Of a stretch of 64,000 nt of DNA, positions 33,426 through 41,820 are shown in pieces (within the stretch, counting starts at the first letter, position 1; the number at the start of each line of letters is the position of its first letter). Below the pieces are notes generated by a model. The model was not told where the DNA came from. It did not search any database and worked only from the letters and a program-made list of their open reading frames with translations. Source of the DNA: an uncultured Lachnospiraceae bacterium (GTDB taxonomy: Bacteria > Bacillota > Clostridia > Lachnospirales > Lachnospiraceae); contig CAJTVL010000011.1 in assembly GCA_910579425.1 (NCBI GenBank), forward strand, positions 17,402 through 81,401, given 5' to 3'. Both the position numbers and the translations under genes were made by a program.

Positions 33426-34448
33426 CTATTGCTCAGAGGAAGCTCCAATGGTGGAGGTACGGACTATAAGCTCTGTAGGATATAAGATCCGTTCAGGCAA
33501 TGTTGCCATTCCGTTCAAGCGGGCGATGAGAAGATCAGCCGCTTTTTTGCCTAATTCTACCAGGGGAAGGGAGATCGTGGTCAATGGGGGTGTGGAGTAG
33601 GCGGTTGCCTCTATATTGGTGATACCCATCAGAGCAATGTCGGAAGGAATCTTATAGCCACAGGCGTTGATAGCGCCGATGGAGGTCATAGCCAACAGAT
33701 CACTGGTGCAAAAGAGCGCGGTAGGGTGATCCTTCTGCATCATTTTTTTGATTTCCTCATAGGCAATACTTTGGCGCCATTTGGGAATCCTGAGGATATG
33801 TTCTTCAGATAAAACGCCTCCGGCTTTTTGGATAGTGTAGCGAAAGGCATTCAGGGTTTGCTCCTGGAAGGGATCCGGCTCGTTGAAGTCCTGGCCGCAC
33901 ATGAAAGCGAAGCGGTGATGTCCAAGGGAGAGAAAGTGCTGTGCTGCCATCTCGCCGATCCCGTAATGATCATAGCTTACGCTGTCGCAGTTGGGAAGAT
34001 AGCCGTCTATCATAACCACATGCTTACAGATATTTTTTAATTTACCGATATGATGGGGCTCCAATGGCTGCATACAGATGAAACCGTCAATCTGCTGATC
34101 CGCCATAGATTGAATGACCTCGTCAATTTCATGGGAGACACGGAAGGATGAAATGGAAGAGTTATACTTTTTGAGCTGGAATTCTATTCCCTGAAGGATA
34201 GCCAGAAAGCTGGGATCAGACATCTTTTCTACGGTGATATACAAAACAGTTCCGATGTTCCAGCTCTTTTCTTTTTCGTTCTTTTTGGAACAGGTACTGA
34301 CCGGAATGTATTGAAGATCATTGACAGCCTTCCAGACCTTTTCCCTGGTTTCGGGTTTGGTGGAAAAATTGGTATTTCCATTTAATACATGTGAAACGGT
34401 AGCGGGAGATACGCCCGCAGCCTTAGCAACTTCGCGAATAGTGGACAT
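33426..34448 (-). CDS. LacI family regulator of the amidohydrolase cluster
   Basis: This 340-residue LacI/GalR regulator starts MSTIREVAKAAGVSPATVSH, the DNA-binding helix-turn-helix, followed by the effector domain (DQQIDGFICMQPLEPH, then FCTSDLLAMTSIGAINACGY and IALMGITNIEA). The start is ATG 34448 after AAGAAGG. It sits between the two plus-strand units and is divergent from the second, so it most likely controls both through GTTTAWTAAA sites at 24145, 24264 and 34519. Repeated GTAAAC directly upstream of its own start may allow autoregulation. Confidence 0.92.
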   Translation of the reverse strand: MSTIREVAKAAGVSPATVSHVLNGNTNFSTKPETREKVWKAVNDLQYIPVSTCSKKNEKEKSWNIGTVLYITVEKMSDPSFLAILQGIEFQLKKYNSSISSFRVSHEIDEVIQSMADQQIDGFICMQPLEPHHIGKLKNICKHVVMIDGYLPNCDSVSYDHYGIGEMAAQHFLSLGHHRFAFMCGQDFNEPDPFQEQTLNAFRYTIQKAGGVLSEEHILRIPKWRQSIAYEEIKKMMQKDHPTALFCTSDLLAMTSIGAINACGYKIPSDIALMGITNIEATAYSTPPLTTISLPLVELGKKAADLLIARLNGMATLPERILYPTELIVRTSTIGASSEQ

Positions 34449-34518
34449 GATGTTTACCTTCTTGTTTACTTTGTTAATTTAGTATATATCAAGGAATATT
34501 CAGATGTCAAATGAAATT

Positions 34519-34529
34519 GTTTAATAAAT
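34519..34529 (+). promoter_or_regulatory. Putative LacI operator before the second unit
   Basis: GTTTAATAAAT is the reverse complement form of the GTTTATTAAAC element at 24145, differing at one end base. It lies about 20 bases before the start codon at 34551. Confidence 0.4.
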
Positions 34530-34550
34530 ATGGAGGTTTAAGGAGAAGAA

Positions 34551-35318
34551 ATGAAAATATGTTTGAATACTCATAATCTGGCAGGTGATTTCTCCCTGGA
34601 GGAGCTGATACAAGTATGTAAAAGGCAGGGAATAGGGGGAATCGAATTCAGCGTAGGATATGGACATAAGCACGGTGTGGAACTGGAAACACCAGGAGAG
34701 GAAATCCTGGACATCCGTGAGCGGCTGTATGGAGAAGGGCTGGAGACGGTTTCCATTGCCACGTATTGTAGATTTGATGGGAAAGAGGAAGATGAGATTG
34801 CAAGAAATGTGGAGGATGCCAAAAAGGGGATTATTTTGGCATCGCAAATGGGAGCACCGGTTTTCTGGGTGGTGGGAAATGATCTCCCGGATTTTATTTC
34901 AAGGGATGCATTTATTGAACGGATCAGTAAAATCTTGGGAGAATTAGGGGACTTTGCCAGGGACTATGGTGTGAAAGTCCTGCTGAACATGCATGGAACC
35001 TTCCAGTTCCGTAAGGATATGCAGGCAGTGATGAGGAAATGTGCAGAGAGAAATTGCGGACTTGTATACAATTGTGATGACGGGGATTTGGTTGGCGGTT
35101 CAGCGGAGCTTACCTTGGGGGAAGTGATGCCCTATCTGGCCCATGTGCATATGCATGAAATGCTGGGGATATTCCCTTATAAAGAAATGTTTGGAATATT
35201 AAAAAGCCATGGATATAAGGGGTGGTTTTCAATTGTGGTGGACGAGCCGTCCTGTGAACCGGAGAGGATGATAGGATATTATAAGCGGCTGGCGGAGGCA
35301 TTATATACGAGTGCATAA
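34551..35318 (+). CDS. Xylose-isomerase-like TIM barrel 2
   Basis: This 255-residue sugar phosphate isomerase/epimerase-like barrel starts MKICLNTHNLAGDFSLEELI. Metal-site positions compared with the family: the usual first Glu is replaced by Asn in VLLNMHGTFQF; Asp is kept in YNCDDGDL; His is kept in HVHMHEM; the final acid appears in VVDEPS. The missing Glu suggests altered or no metal chemistry, which parallels the amidohydrolases of the same unit. The start is ATG 34551 after AAGGAGAAG. It is first gene of the second unit and divergent from the LacI gene. Confidence 0.85.
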   Translation: MKICLNTHNLAGDFSLEELIQVCKRQGIGGIEFSVGYGHKHGVELETPGEEILDIRERLYGEGLETVSIATYCRFDGKEEDEIARNVEDAKKGIILASQMGAPVFWVVGNDLPDFISRDAFIERISKILGELGDFARDYGVKVLLNMHGTFQFRKDMQAVMRKCAERNCGLVYNCDDGDLVGGSAELTLGEVMPYLAHVHMHEMLGIFPYKEMFGILKSHGYKGWFSIVVDEPSCEPERMIGYYKRLAEALYTSA

Positions 35319-35328
35319 GGAGATAGGA

Positions 35329-36714
35329 ATGGGCGGATATATTTTTAAAAATGGCTGTATTGTGACAATGGACTCTGAGAGGCGAGTGATTCCCAAAGGA
35401 ACAGTGGCGGTTTTGGATGGAGAGATTTTATGGGCAGGAGAGGGAGTGTGGGATGCAAGGCAGGAGGCTTTTTCAAAGGTCCAATTCACGGAGATTGACT
35501 GCGAGGGGAAATGTGTCCTTCCGGGATTTATTGATTGCGGAGGATATGCAGGTTTTGGCTATCTCCACCATTTAAGTGTGGAAAACAAGGACAAAGAAGC
35601 CAAAGAGATTTTAAGTAAATTGCCGGCTGATTTTTTTCGGACGGAGGGAAGATGTGTGGCCCGTCAGAGAATTGGGCTGGGGTATACCACAGGGGTGGTA
35701 AATTACCCCTGGCCGGATCAGGAGAAGAGGGATCATTATTGGAAGAAAGTACAGGAATCATTGAGCGGACAGAGGACGCAGGGAATCCGAATGGTTGCAG
35801 GAGCAGGCATACCAGCCCGGGAAATAGATGAGAAGGATAAAGAGAAGCTTCTGATAGGGATGAGAGAAGAGGAAAAGAAATCTTCCAGGTTAAGCTGGCG
35901 GCTGTATTTGGGAAATCTGGTTGGAGATCCGGAAAGGCATGGAGGGTTAAACAAAAGCGTTTCCTGTGAGGAAACGGCTTCGGCTGTCAAACAGTTAAGA
36001 GCTGTGAAGGAACTGAAAGTCCCCCTCACTGCCAATGTTTTTAAAAATGATGTGACAGTGCTGGGAAATGCGGCAGAAGATATTTGGGAGGGGAATGAAT
36101 GGCTGTTTCAGTATGGAAATGATCTGACTTACCGGGAGATTATGGAGATTGCCAGACATAAAATCGCCATAGCGCATGGGGTGGAGGAATCTATACGTTA
36201 TTGTCCTTTTGCTGAAATGCTGGAGAGAGGCATTCCCTGTGCGCTTATGAATGAAAATGGATTTCGTGGGGGAAGCCTGGATCCCTTTCAGACGGCAAGA
36301 AGGGCACAAATGATTGAGCAGCTTAGGTTTGATGATCTTTATTATCTTCCGGTGGGAAAGCAGTTGGAACTGATGACGGTGGACGCCGCAAGGGCCCTGG
36401 GGATAGATAAGAAGACCGGTTCCTTAGAGCCGGGAAAACACGGGGATATTATCACAGTGGATCTTCGAAGGGCCAGAACCACCCCCTTCTACGATATGCC
36501 TGTCCATCGTCTAATGATGGATGGAAACAGCAGCCATGTGGCGGAGGTCATGGTAGACGGGGAACTGCTGGTGGAAAAAGGGAAGTTACTAAGAGAGAGG
36601 ACAGATGCTGAAAAGGAGCAGGAAGATTTATGGGCACAGAAGCTTAAAAGTTTCCTGGACAAAGACGGGTACAGGCCCAGAAATACGGCTGGGGAAGCAT
36701 ATGCAGGATTATAG
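35329..36714 (+). CDS. Amidohydrolase 3 (all metal ligands lost)
   Basis: This 461-residue protein clearly aligns with amidohydrolase 1 (shared YLPVG, VDAARALG, GSLEPGK and YDMPVHRLMMDGN) but has none of the five metal-site residues. The H-x-H pair is G71-x-Y73 (IDCGGYAGF), strand-5 His is T234 (PLTANVFKN), strand-6 His is Y262 (FQYGNDLT) and strand-8 Asp is E309 (LMNENGFRGG). The open, full-length frame with a good start (ATG 35329, six bases after AAGGAG; a GTG at 35311 is less likely) argues for selection to keep the protein. It may be a regulatory or scaffold partner of amidohydrolase 1 or 4, or a metal-free enzyme. Confidence 0.88.
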   Translation: MGGYIFKNGCIVTMDSERRVIPKGTVAVLDGEILWAGEGVWDARQEAFSKVQFTEIDCEGKCVLPGFIDCGGYAGFGYLHHLSVENKDKEAKEILSKLPADFFRTEGRCVARQRIGLGYTTGVVNYPWPDQEKRDHYWKKVQESLSGQRTQGIRMVAGAGIPAREIDEKDKEKLLIGMREEEKKSSRLSWRLYLGNLVGDPERHGGLNKSVSCEETASAVKQLRAVKELKVPLTANVFKNDVTVLGNAAEDIWEGNEWLFQYGNDLTYREIMEIARHKIAIAHGVEESIRYCPFAEMLERGIPCALMNENGFRGGSLDPFQTARRAQMIEQLRFDDLYYLPVGKQLELMTVDAARALGIDKKTGSLEPGKHGDIITVDLRRARTTPFYDMPVHRLMMDGNSSHVAEVMVDGELLVEKGKLLRERTDAEKEQEDLWAQKLKSFLDKDGYRPRNTAGEAYAGL

Positions 36715-36723
36715 GGGGACGGA

Positions 36724-38181
36724 ATGAAAAGAGCGGATATACTGTTAAAAAATGCGGTCATTGTGACGATGGATCAAGGGCGTCGGATCATAGATCAGGG
36801 AGTCGTTGCAGTGAAGGGCAGATACATAGCTGCTGTGGGGGGAGAAGAACTGCAAAAGGAATTTCAAGGGGAAAGGGAGATTGACTGCAAAGGAAACATT
36901 CTCCTTCCGGGTCTTATCAACTGTCATTCCCATGCAGGCCATTGCCTGATGGGAAAGCTTGAATCCGATACCATGAAAAACTGGTGGCCAATGCTGATTC
37001 AGGTGTATGAAAATTATGCTGATTCTGATTTTTGGTATACGGACGGTAAGCTTCATGGCGCAAGTGCGATTCATAATGGTATCACAACCACAGTCAATGT
37101 GATGGGAAGTACCCCTATGGGCGACTGCCCGGAGATCCCCATAAGCCATGGAACCGGTTATATCCAGACAGGCGGGCGTGAAATCCTGGGCGTCGGAATT
37201 CCTTATGGAGAGAGCTATCCCAAAAGATATACCCGGTGGAAAGACGGAAGACAGGTAGAGGTCCGGGCGTCTTATGATGACATGCTTGCGGGGACGGAAG
37301 AGACACTGCGCAGGATGCAGGGAGCCTTTGACGGGTTGACCCATGTTTTTGTAACGCCGCATCAATTGCTGATGGGGCATGCCATGGGAGAAAGTAATCC
37401 GGGTAATTTGAGTAAACTTACCCCCATGGAACTGGATATTAACCAAAAAGTGCGGCAACTGGCCCAAAAATATAATACGCAGATCTACACCGATACATAC
37501 GGAGGCTGGATTACGCTTGCATATACGGATAAGGAGAATATGCTTCTGGGGCCGGATGTGTTGATCGGGATGGAGCATGTGGCGGCTGCCAATTATAAAG
37601 AGCTGGAAATATTCCGTCAGACAGGTACCAAGATGTACTATACCGCGGAGGGATATTATAAAAGAACGCCGATCAGTGAGGCGGTTGAGATGGGGATTCC
37701 GGTGGGAATTACGACAAACGGATGTGCGCCGAGAACAACATTGGATTTGCTAGAATCCCTGCGCAGGGTATTGCTGTCCGAGCGTATTTTCCATGATGAT
37801 AACCGTTATCTGCCGGCGATGAAAGCGCTGGAAATGGTAACTGTGGATGCGGCAAAATGTATTGGTTTTGAGGAAAGCTTAGGTTCTATAGAGCCGGGGA
37901 AGCTGGCAGATTTGGTTCAGCTTGACTGGATGAAGGACAAATTCTTCCCACAGTTATCCCCCATAGACAAAATCGTTTACGAGGGATCCGGTGGCGATTT
38001 TTCCCTGGCGATTGTCAATGGAAAAATTGTAATGGAGGAGGGAAGGCTTACAGGAGTTGATGAGGAGGAAATTCTGGAGGAGGCCGACCAGATACACAGA
38101 AAAGTGGTGCGGGACTGCCATCTGGAAGCGATGGCATGTCCGGTTATTTTTGGCAGGACAAGAGTAGAGAAAACAGATTAA
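36724..38181 (+). CDS. Amidohydrolase 4 (partial metal site)
   Basis: This 485-residue paralogue of amidohydrolase 2 keeps the strand-1 pair H68-x-H70 (NCHSHAGHC) and the strand-6 His (H285, GMEHVAA). The strand-5 His is Tyr (Y255, QIYTDTYGG) and the strand-8 Asp is Asn (N332, TTNGCAPRT). The start is ATG 36724 after GGGGGACG, ten bases after amidohydrolase 3 stops, so they are cotranscribed. Sharing N at strand 8 with amidohydrolase 2 suggests a defined subfamily with changed chemistry. It ends just before a long terminator hairpin. Confidence 0.88.
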   Translation: MKRADILLKNAVIVTMDQGRRIIDQGVVAVKGRYIAAVGGEELQKEFQGEREIDCKGNILLPGLINCHSHAGHCLMGKLESDTMKNWWPMLIQVYENYADSDFWYTDGKLHGASAIHNGITTTVNVMGSTPMGDCPEIPISHGTGYIQTGGREILGVGIPYGESYPKRYTRWKDGRQVEVRASYDDMLAGTEETLRRMQGAFDGLTHVFVTPHQLLMGHAMGESNPGNLSKLTPMELDINQKVRQLAQKYNTQIYTDTYGGWITLAYTDKENMLLGPDVLIGMEHVAAANYKELEIFRQTGTKMYYTAEGYYKRTPISEAVEMGIPVGITTNGCAPRTTLDLLESLRRVLLSERIFHDDNRYLPAMKALEMVTVDAAKCIGFEESLGSIEPGKLADLVQLDWMKDKFFPQLSPIDKIVYEGSGGDFSLAIVNGKIVMEEGRLTGVDEEEILEEADQIHRKVVRDCHLEAMACPVIFGRTRVEKTD

Positions 38182-38186
38182 CCGAT

Positions 38187-38230
38187 TTTACAGGCAGCGG
38201 CAAGGTTCTATTTTTGTCGCTGCCTGTAAA
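38187..38230. terminator. Bidirectional terminator between amidohydrolase 4 and ade
   Basis: TTTACAGGCAGCGGCAA pairs with TTGTCGCTGCCTGTAAA (17 pairs, one G-U) at 38187-38230. It separates convergent genes. Confidence 0.85.
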
Positions 38231-38263
38231 TATTTGGCGAAAACCTTATTCGGTTATCCGTGT

Positions 38264-40072
38264 CTAAACCTCAATATCCACAAAGCAGAACCGGGTGCAG
38301 TCCACCAGTCCCCGGTCAGTGAGCCGAAGCTCCGGCAGGCAGGCCAAGGGAATCAGGGCCATGGTCATGAAAGGCGAGGGCATAGAGCAGCCGATCTTTT
38401 TCCAGGCCTCTTCCAAGGCGGCTACAATCTTTCCGATTTCCTCCACAGGCTTGTCGCTCATCAGTCCTGCAATGGGAAGGGGAACCAGTCCCAGCACTTC
38501 CCCGTTTTGGACGGCGCACATACCGCCGCCGCATTGGATCAGGGTGTTGGCGGCCAGGGCCATATCCTCGTCGTTGGTGCCTACTACAAGCAGATTGTGG
38601 GCATCGTGGGCTACCGTGGAGGCCATGGCTCCACAGCGGATTCCAAAGCCCTTCACGAAACCAAAGCCCTTCTTGCCGGTTTTGTGATGCCGCTCGAATA
38701 CCACTGTCTTGAGTACATCCTGTTCCACATCGGATAAAAGCAATCCGTCCTTTACCTTCAGGGTGACATGGCGCTCGTAATCGCCTACTCTTGCGGGGAT
38801 CACTTCGATGGCGCGCACCTCTACCGTCCCCTGGGCGCTGACACACGCTTCTTTGGCGGGAACGCGGAAGGTTTCGGGTGTGATCTCATCCCGGATGTGG
38901 ATGGAGCGGGTGGCCCATTCCGGGTAAGTATAAGGGGCGTATTCCTCCACAATAGTGCCGTCCTGGGCGGCCAGCTCGCCGTTGATCCAGACTTTCTTCA
39001 CATTCAGACCATCCAGGTTGTCAAGCAGCACCATATCTGCGCATTTTCCCGGGGTGATGCTCCCCAGCTCGTGATCCATCTGGAAACACTGGGCGCAGTT
39101 GATGGTCACCATCTGGATGGCGGTAAGGACGTCGATGCCTTCTTCCACCGCCCGGCGGACAATATGATCCAGATGTCCTTGGGACAGGAGGGTGTGGGGA
39201 TGGGTGTCGTCGGAGATCAGACATGCGAAGCGGGTGTCCACTTTATTTTCCGTGATGCTTTTGGACACCTCCTTCAAATCGTGCCATGCGGAGCCCTCGC
39301 GGAACATGGCGTACATGCCAAGACGCATTTTGGCAAGGGCGTCCTCTGCCCTGGTGGATTCGTGGCAGCAGCGGATGCCGGAGGCGGCGTAGGCATTTAA
39401 CCCCTTTCCGTTTTCGGGCATAGAGTAGTGGCCGGTGACAATCTTTCCCGCTTTCAGGGTGTTTCCGGTAATGGCGTGGGTCTCCTCATTGGAAGAGAGG
39501 ATGCCGGGGAAGTTCATCATCTCCCCGAGGCCCACGCAGGTATCCCACTCCATGGTCTCGGCTACGTCCCGGGGGCCCACGTGGGAGCCGGTATCCTCAA
39601 AGCCGGGAACCGCGGGCACACAGGAGGGTGTAGTCAGCATGGCTTTCAGCGGGGTGCGGGCGGCGTCCTCCATCATGCACTGGACGCCTTCAAGTCCCAG
39701 CACGTTGCAGATCTCGTGGGGATCCATGTAGATACCCACAGTTCCGTGGGGGATGACCGCTTTGGCGTATTCGCCTACGCCCATCATGGAAGATTCCACG
39801 TGGATATGGCCGTCCAGAAAACCGGGAGCAAGGTATTGCCCGCCGGCATCGACTACCTGTGTGCCCTCGCCGATACAGTGTCCGGCGTCGCCCACCAGGG
39901 CGATACGCCCTCCGGATACGGCGACAGATACATCCGGCAAAATCTCCTTCGTGCAGACATTGACCAGATTGGCATGGACAATGACCAGGTCGGCCGGCCG
40001 GGCGCCTCCTGCAACTGCCGATAGCTGGGCGCTGACTTCCCATAGGGGATGTTTACAGAAATGATTGATCAT
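38264..40072 (-). CDS. ade: Adenine deaminase
   Basis: This 602-residue adenine deaminase (adenine to hypoxanthine plus ammonia; purine salvage) has the motifs GFLDGHIHVESSMM (metal-binding H-x-H), GIYMDPHEICNVLG, GLGEMMNFPG, TGHYSMPENG, ACLISDDTHPHTLLSQGHLD (Asp and His ligands) and a C-terminal domain with TVAHDAHNLLVVG. The length is normal. It starts MINHFCKHPLWEV after GGAGGT. It belongs to the same superfamily as the four neighbours upstream but is a distant, well-defined member and is transcribed the other way. A -10 TATAAT (40131-40126) precedes it on the minus strand. Confidence 0.95.
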   Translation of the reverse strand: MINHFCKHPLWEVSAQLSAVAGGARPADLVIVHANLVNVCTKEILPDVSVAVSGGRIALVGDAGHCIGEGTQVVDAGGQYLAPGFLDGHIHVESSMMGVGEYAKAVIPHGTVGIYMDPHEICNVLGLEGVQCMMEDAARTPLKAMLTTPSCVPAVPGFEDTGSHVGPRDVAETMEWDTCVGLGEMMNFPGILSSNEETHAITGNTLKAGKIVTGHYSMPENGKGLNAYAASGIRCCHESTRAEDALAKMRLGMYAMFREGSAWHDLKEVSKSITENKVDTRFACLISDDTHPHTLLSQGHLDHIVRRAVEEGIDVLTAIQMVTINCAQCFQMDHELGSITPGKCADMVLLDNLDGLNVKKVWINGELAAQDGTIVEEYAPYTYPEWATRSIHIRDEITPETFRVPAKEACVSAQGTVEVRAIEVIPARVGDYERHVTLKVKDGLLLSDVEQDVLKTVVFERHHKTGKKGFGFVKGFGIRCGAMASTVAHDAHNLLVVGTNDEDMALAANTLIQCGGGMCAVQNGEVLGLVPLPIAGLMSDKPVEEIGKIVAALEEAWKKIGCSMPSPFMTMALIPLACLPELRLTDRGLVDCTRFCFVDIEV

Positions 40073-40227
40073 GCTACCTCCATTCTGCCGCCGCCAGGCG
40101 GCTCTTAAATAAATTGAATATAAGAATTATACGGCATTTTTACGGAAATTGCCATATTGACGGGAAAAACTGATAAAAGTTTGAGGTATTTGAATGGAAT
40201 GATTTGTAACAAGATACGATCAACATT

Positions 40228-40323
40228 ATGATTGACAGAGAGGAGCTGCTAAAGCAAAAGGAATACTATAAGGAAGGAGAGAAGCTGAATATGTGTAAGG
40301 CGATGGAGGACTGGAAAGAGTAA
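40228..40323 (+). pseudogene. Possible C-terminal relic of an Rpn-type nuclease gene
   Basis: A 31-codon frame reads MIDREELLKQKEYYKEGEKL then NMCKAMEDWKE. The EGEKxNMCKAxED pattern resembles the tail of Rpn/PD-(D/E)XK transposase-like proteins common in Clostridia. Nothing of the nuclease domain is left. The rest of the 328-base interval 40073-40400 holds only the ade promoter and the asnS leader. Confidence 0.3.
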
Positions 40324-40400
40324 TTACTGCAACAGGGTTTTAAGGAGAAGAAAAATGTGGTAAAATATGAAAAAATGTACAGGAGAAAGGTAGGAATAAA

Positions 40401-41792
40401 ATGGAACTGACCAATATTAAGGATATATTCCGTGAAAAAGAAAGCTATGCGGAGAAAGAGGTAACGGTAGGCGGATGGGTGAGAAGCAACCGGGACTCCA
40501 AAAACTTCGGGTTTCTGGTGGTGAATGACGGAAGCTTTTTTGAACCGCTGCAGGTGGTGTACTCTGACGCCCTTGAGGATTTTGATGCGATTGCCAAGGT
40601 GGGCGTGGGCGCCGCGGTCACTGTGACAGGGAAGATTGTGGTAACGCCGGGAGCCAAGCAGCCTTTGGAGATGCAGGCCCGGGAGGTTGTGGTGGAAGGG
40701 ATTTCCCCCTCGGATTACCCTCTGCAGAAGAAGCGGCACAGCTTTGAATATCTGCGTACTATATCCCATCTGCGGGCGCGGACGAACACTTTTCAGGCAG
40801 TGTTTAGGGTGCGTTCTCTGGCGGCCTTTGCCATCCATCAGTTTTTCCAGGAGAGAGGATTCGTCTATGTGCATACCCCTCTGATTACCGGAAGCGACTG
40901 CGAGGGAGCGGGAGAAATGTTTAAGGTGACTACCCTGGAGCTGGAAAATGTGCCGAGGACCCAGGAGGGGGCAGTGGATTACAGCCAGGACTTTTTCGGC
41001 AAGCCTACCAACCTGACGGTGAGCGGGCAGCTTGATGTGGAGACCTATGCCTTTGCGTTTAAGAATGTTTATACCTTTGGCCCGACCTTCCGGGCAGAGA
41101 ATTCCAACACGGCGCGCCATGCGGCAGAGTTCTGGATGATCGAGCCGGAGATGTGCTTTGCGGACTTAAAGGACGATATGGCGGTTGCGGAGGAAATGCT
41201 GAAGTATGTGATCCGCTACGTTCTGGAGAATGCGCCGGAGGAGATGGCATTTTTTAATCAGTTTGTGGACAAGGGGCTGATCGAACGTCTTACCCATGTG
41301 CTGGACTCTGAGTTCGGGCATGTGACCTATACCCAGGCCATTGAGATTTTGGAGAAGCACAATGATGAATTTGAATATAAGGTGGCATGGGGGAGCGATT
41401 TGCAGACCGAGCACGAAAGGTATCTCACGGAAAAAGAATTTAAGCGCCCGGTGTTTGTGACGGATTATCCCAAGGAGATCAAGGCTTTTTATATGAAGCT
41501 GAACGAGGATGGAAAGACTGTGGCGGCCATGGACTGCCTGGTTCCGGGCATCGGCGAGATCATCGGCGGGAGCCAGAGGGAAGATAAGCTGGAGCTTCTG
41601 GAGAAGAGGATAGAGGAGCTTGGCTTAAACAAAGAAGATTATGACTTTTACCTTGACCTGCGCCGCTATGGTTCCGTGCGCCATGCAGGCTTCGGGCTGG
41701 GTTTTGAGAGATGCGTGATGTACCTGACAGGCATGGCTAACATCAGGGACGTGATTCCCTTCCCGAGGACAGTGAATAACTGCGAATTGTAA
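40401..41792 (+). CDS. asnS: Asparaginyl-tRNA synthetase
   Basis: This 463-residue class IIb aminoacyl-tRNA synthetase has the OB-fold anticodon domain (VTVGGWVRSNRDSKNFGFLV) and the class II core: motif 2 region TFGPTFRAENSNTARHAAEF and motif 3 GFGLGFERCVMYLTGMANIR, with the ending PFPRTVNNCEL. AEFWMIEPEM and the IGGSQRED segment distinguish it from aspartyl enzymes. The start is ATG 40401 with AGGAGAAAGG upstream. hemA follows after 28 bases and may share its transcript. Confidence 0.97.
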   Translation: MELTNIKDIFREKESYAEKEVTVGGWVRSNRDSKNFGFLVVNDGSFFEPLQVVYSDALEDFDAIAKVGVGAAVTVTGKIVVTPGAKQPLEMQAREVVVEGISPSDYPLQKKRHSFEYLRTISHLRARTNTFQAVFRVRSLAAFAIHQFFQERGFVYVHTPLITGSDCEGAGEMFKVTTLELENVPRTQEGAVDYSQDFFGKPTNLTVSGQLDVETYAFAFKNVYTFGPTFRAENSNTARHAAEFWMIEPEMCFADLKDDMAVAEEMLKYVIRYVLENAPEEMAFFNQFVDKGLIERLTHVLDSEFGHVTYTQAIEILEKHNDEFEYKVAWGSDLQTEHERYLTEKEFKRPVFVTDYPKEIKAFYMKLNEDGKTVAAMDCLVPGIGEIIGGSQREDKLELLEKRIEELGLNKEDYDFYLDLRRYGSVRHAGFGLGFERCVMYLTGMANIRDVIPFPRTVNNCEL

Positions 41793-41820
41793 GAAATAGA
41801 CAGGAAGCGAAAAACGGATC

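Noticed and set aside
38264..40072. ade as part of the amidohydrolase cluster
   Set aside because: It is on the opposite strand, behind a bidirectional terminator, and is a distinct housekeeping family.
40266..41120. Long minus-strand ORF opposite asnS
   Set aside because: It is antisense to a highly conserved synthetase gene and shows no domain or ribosome site.
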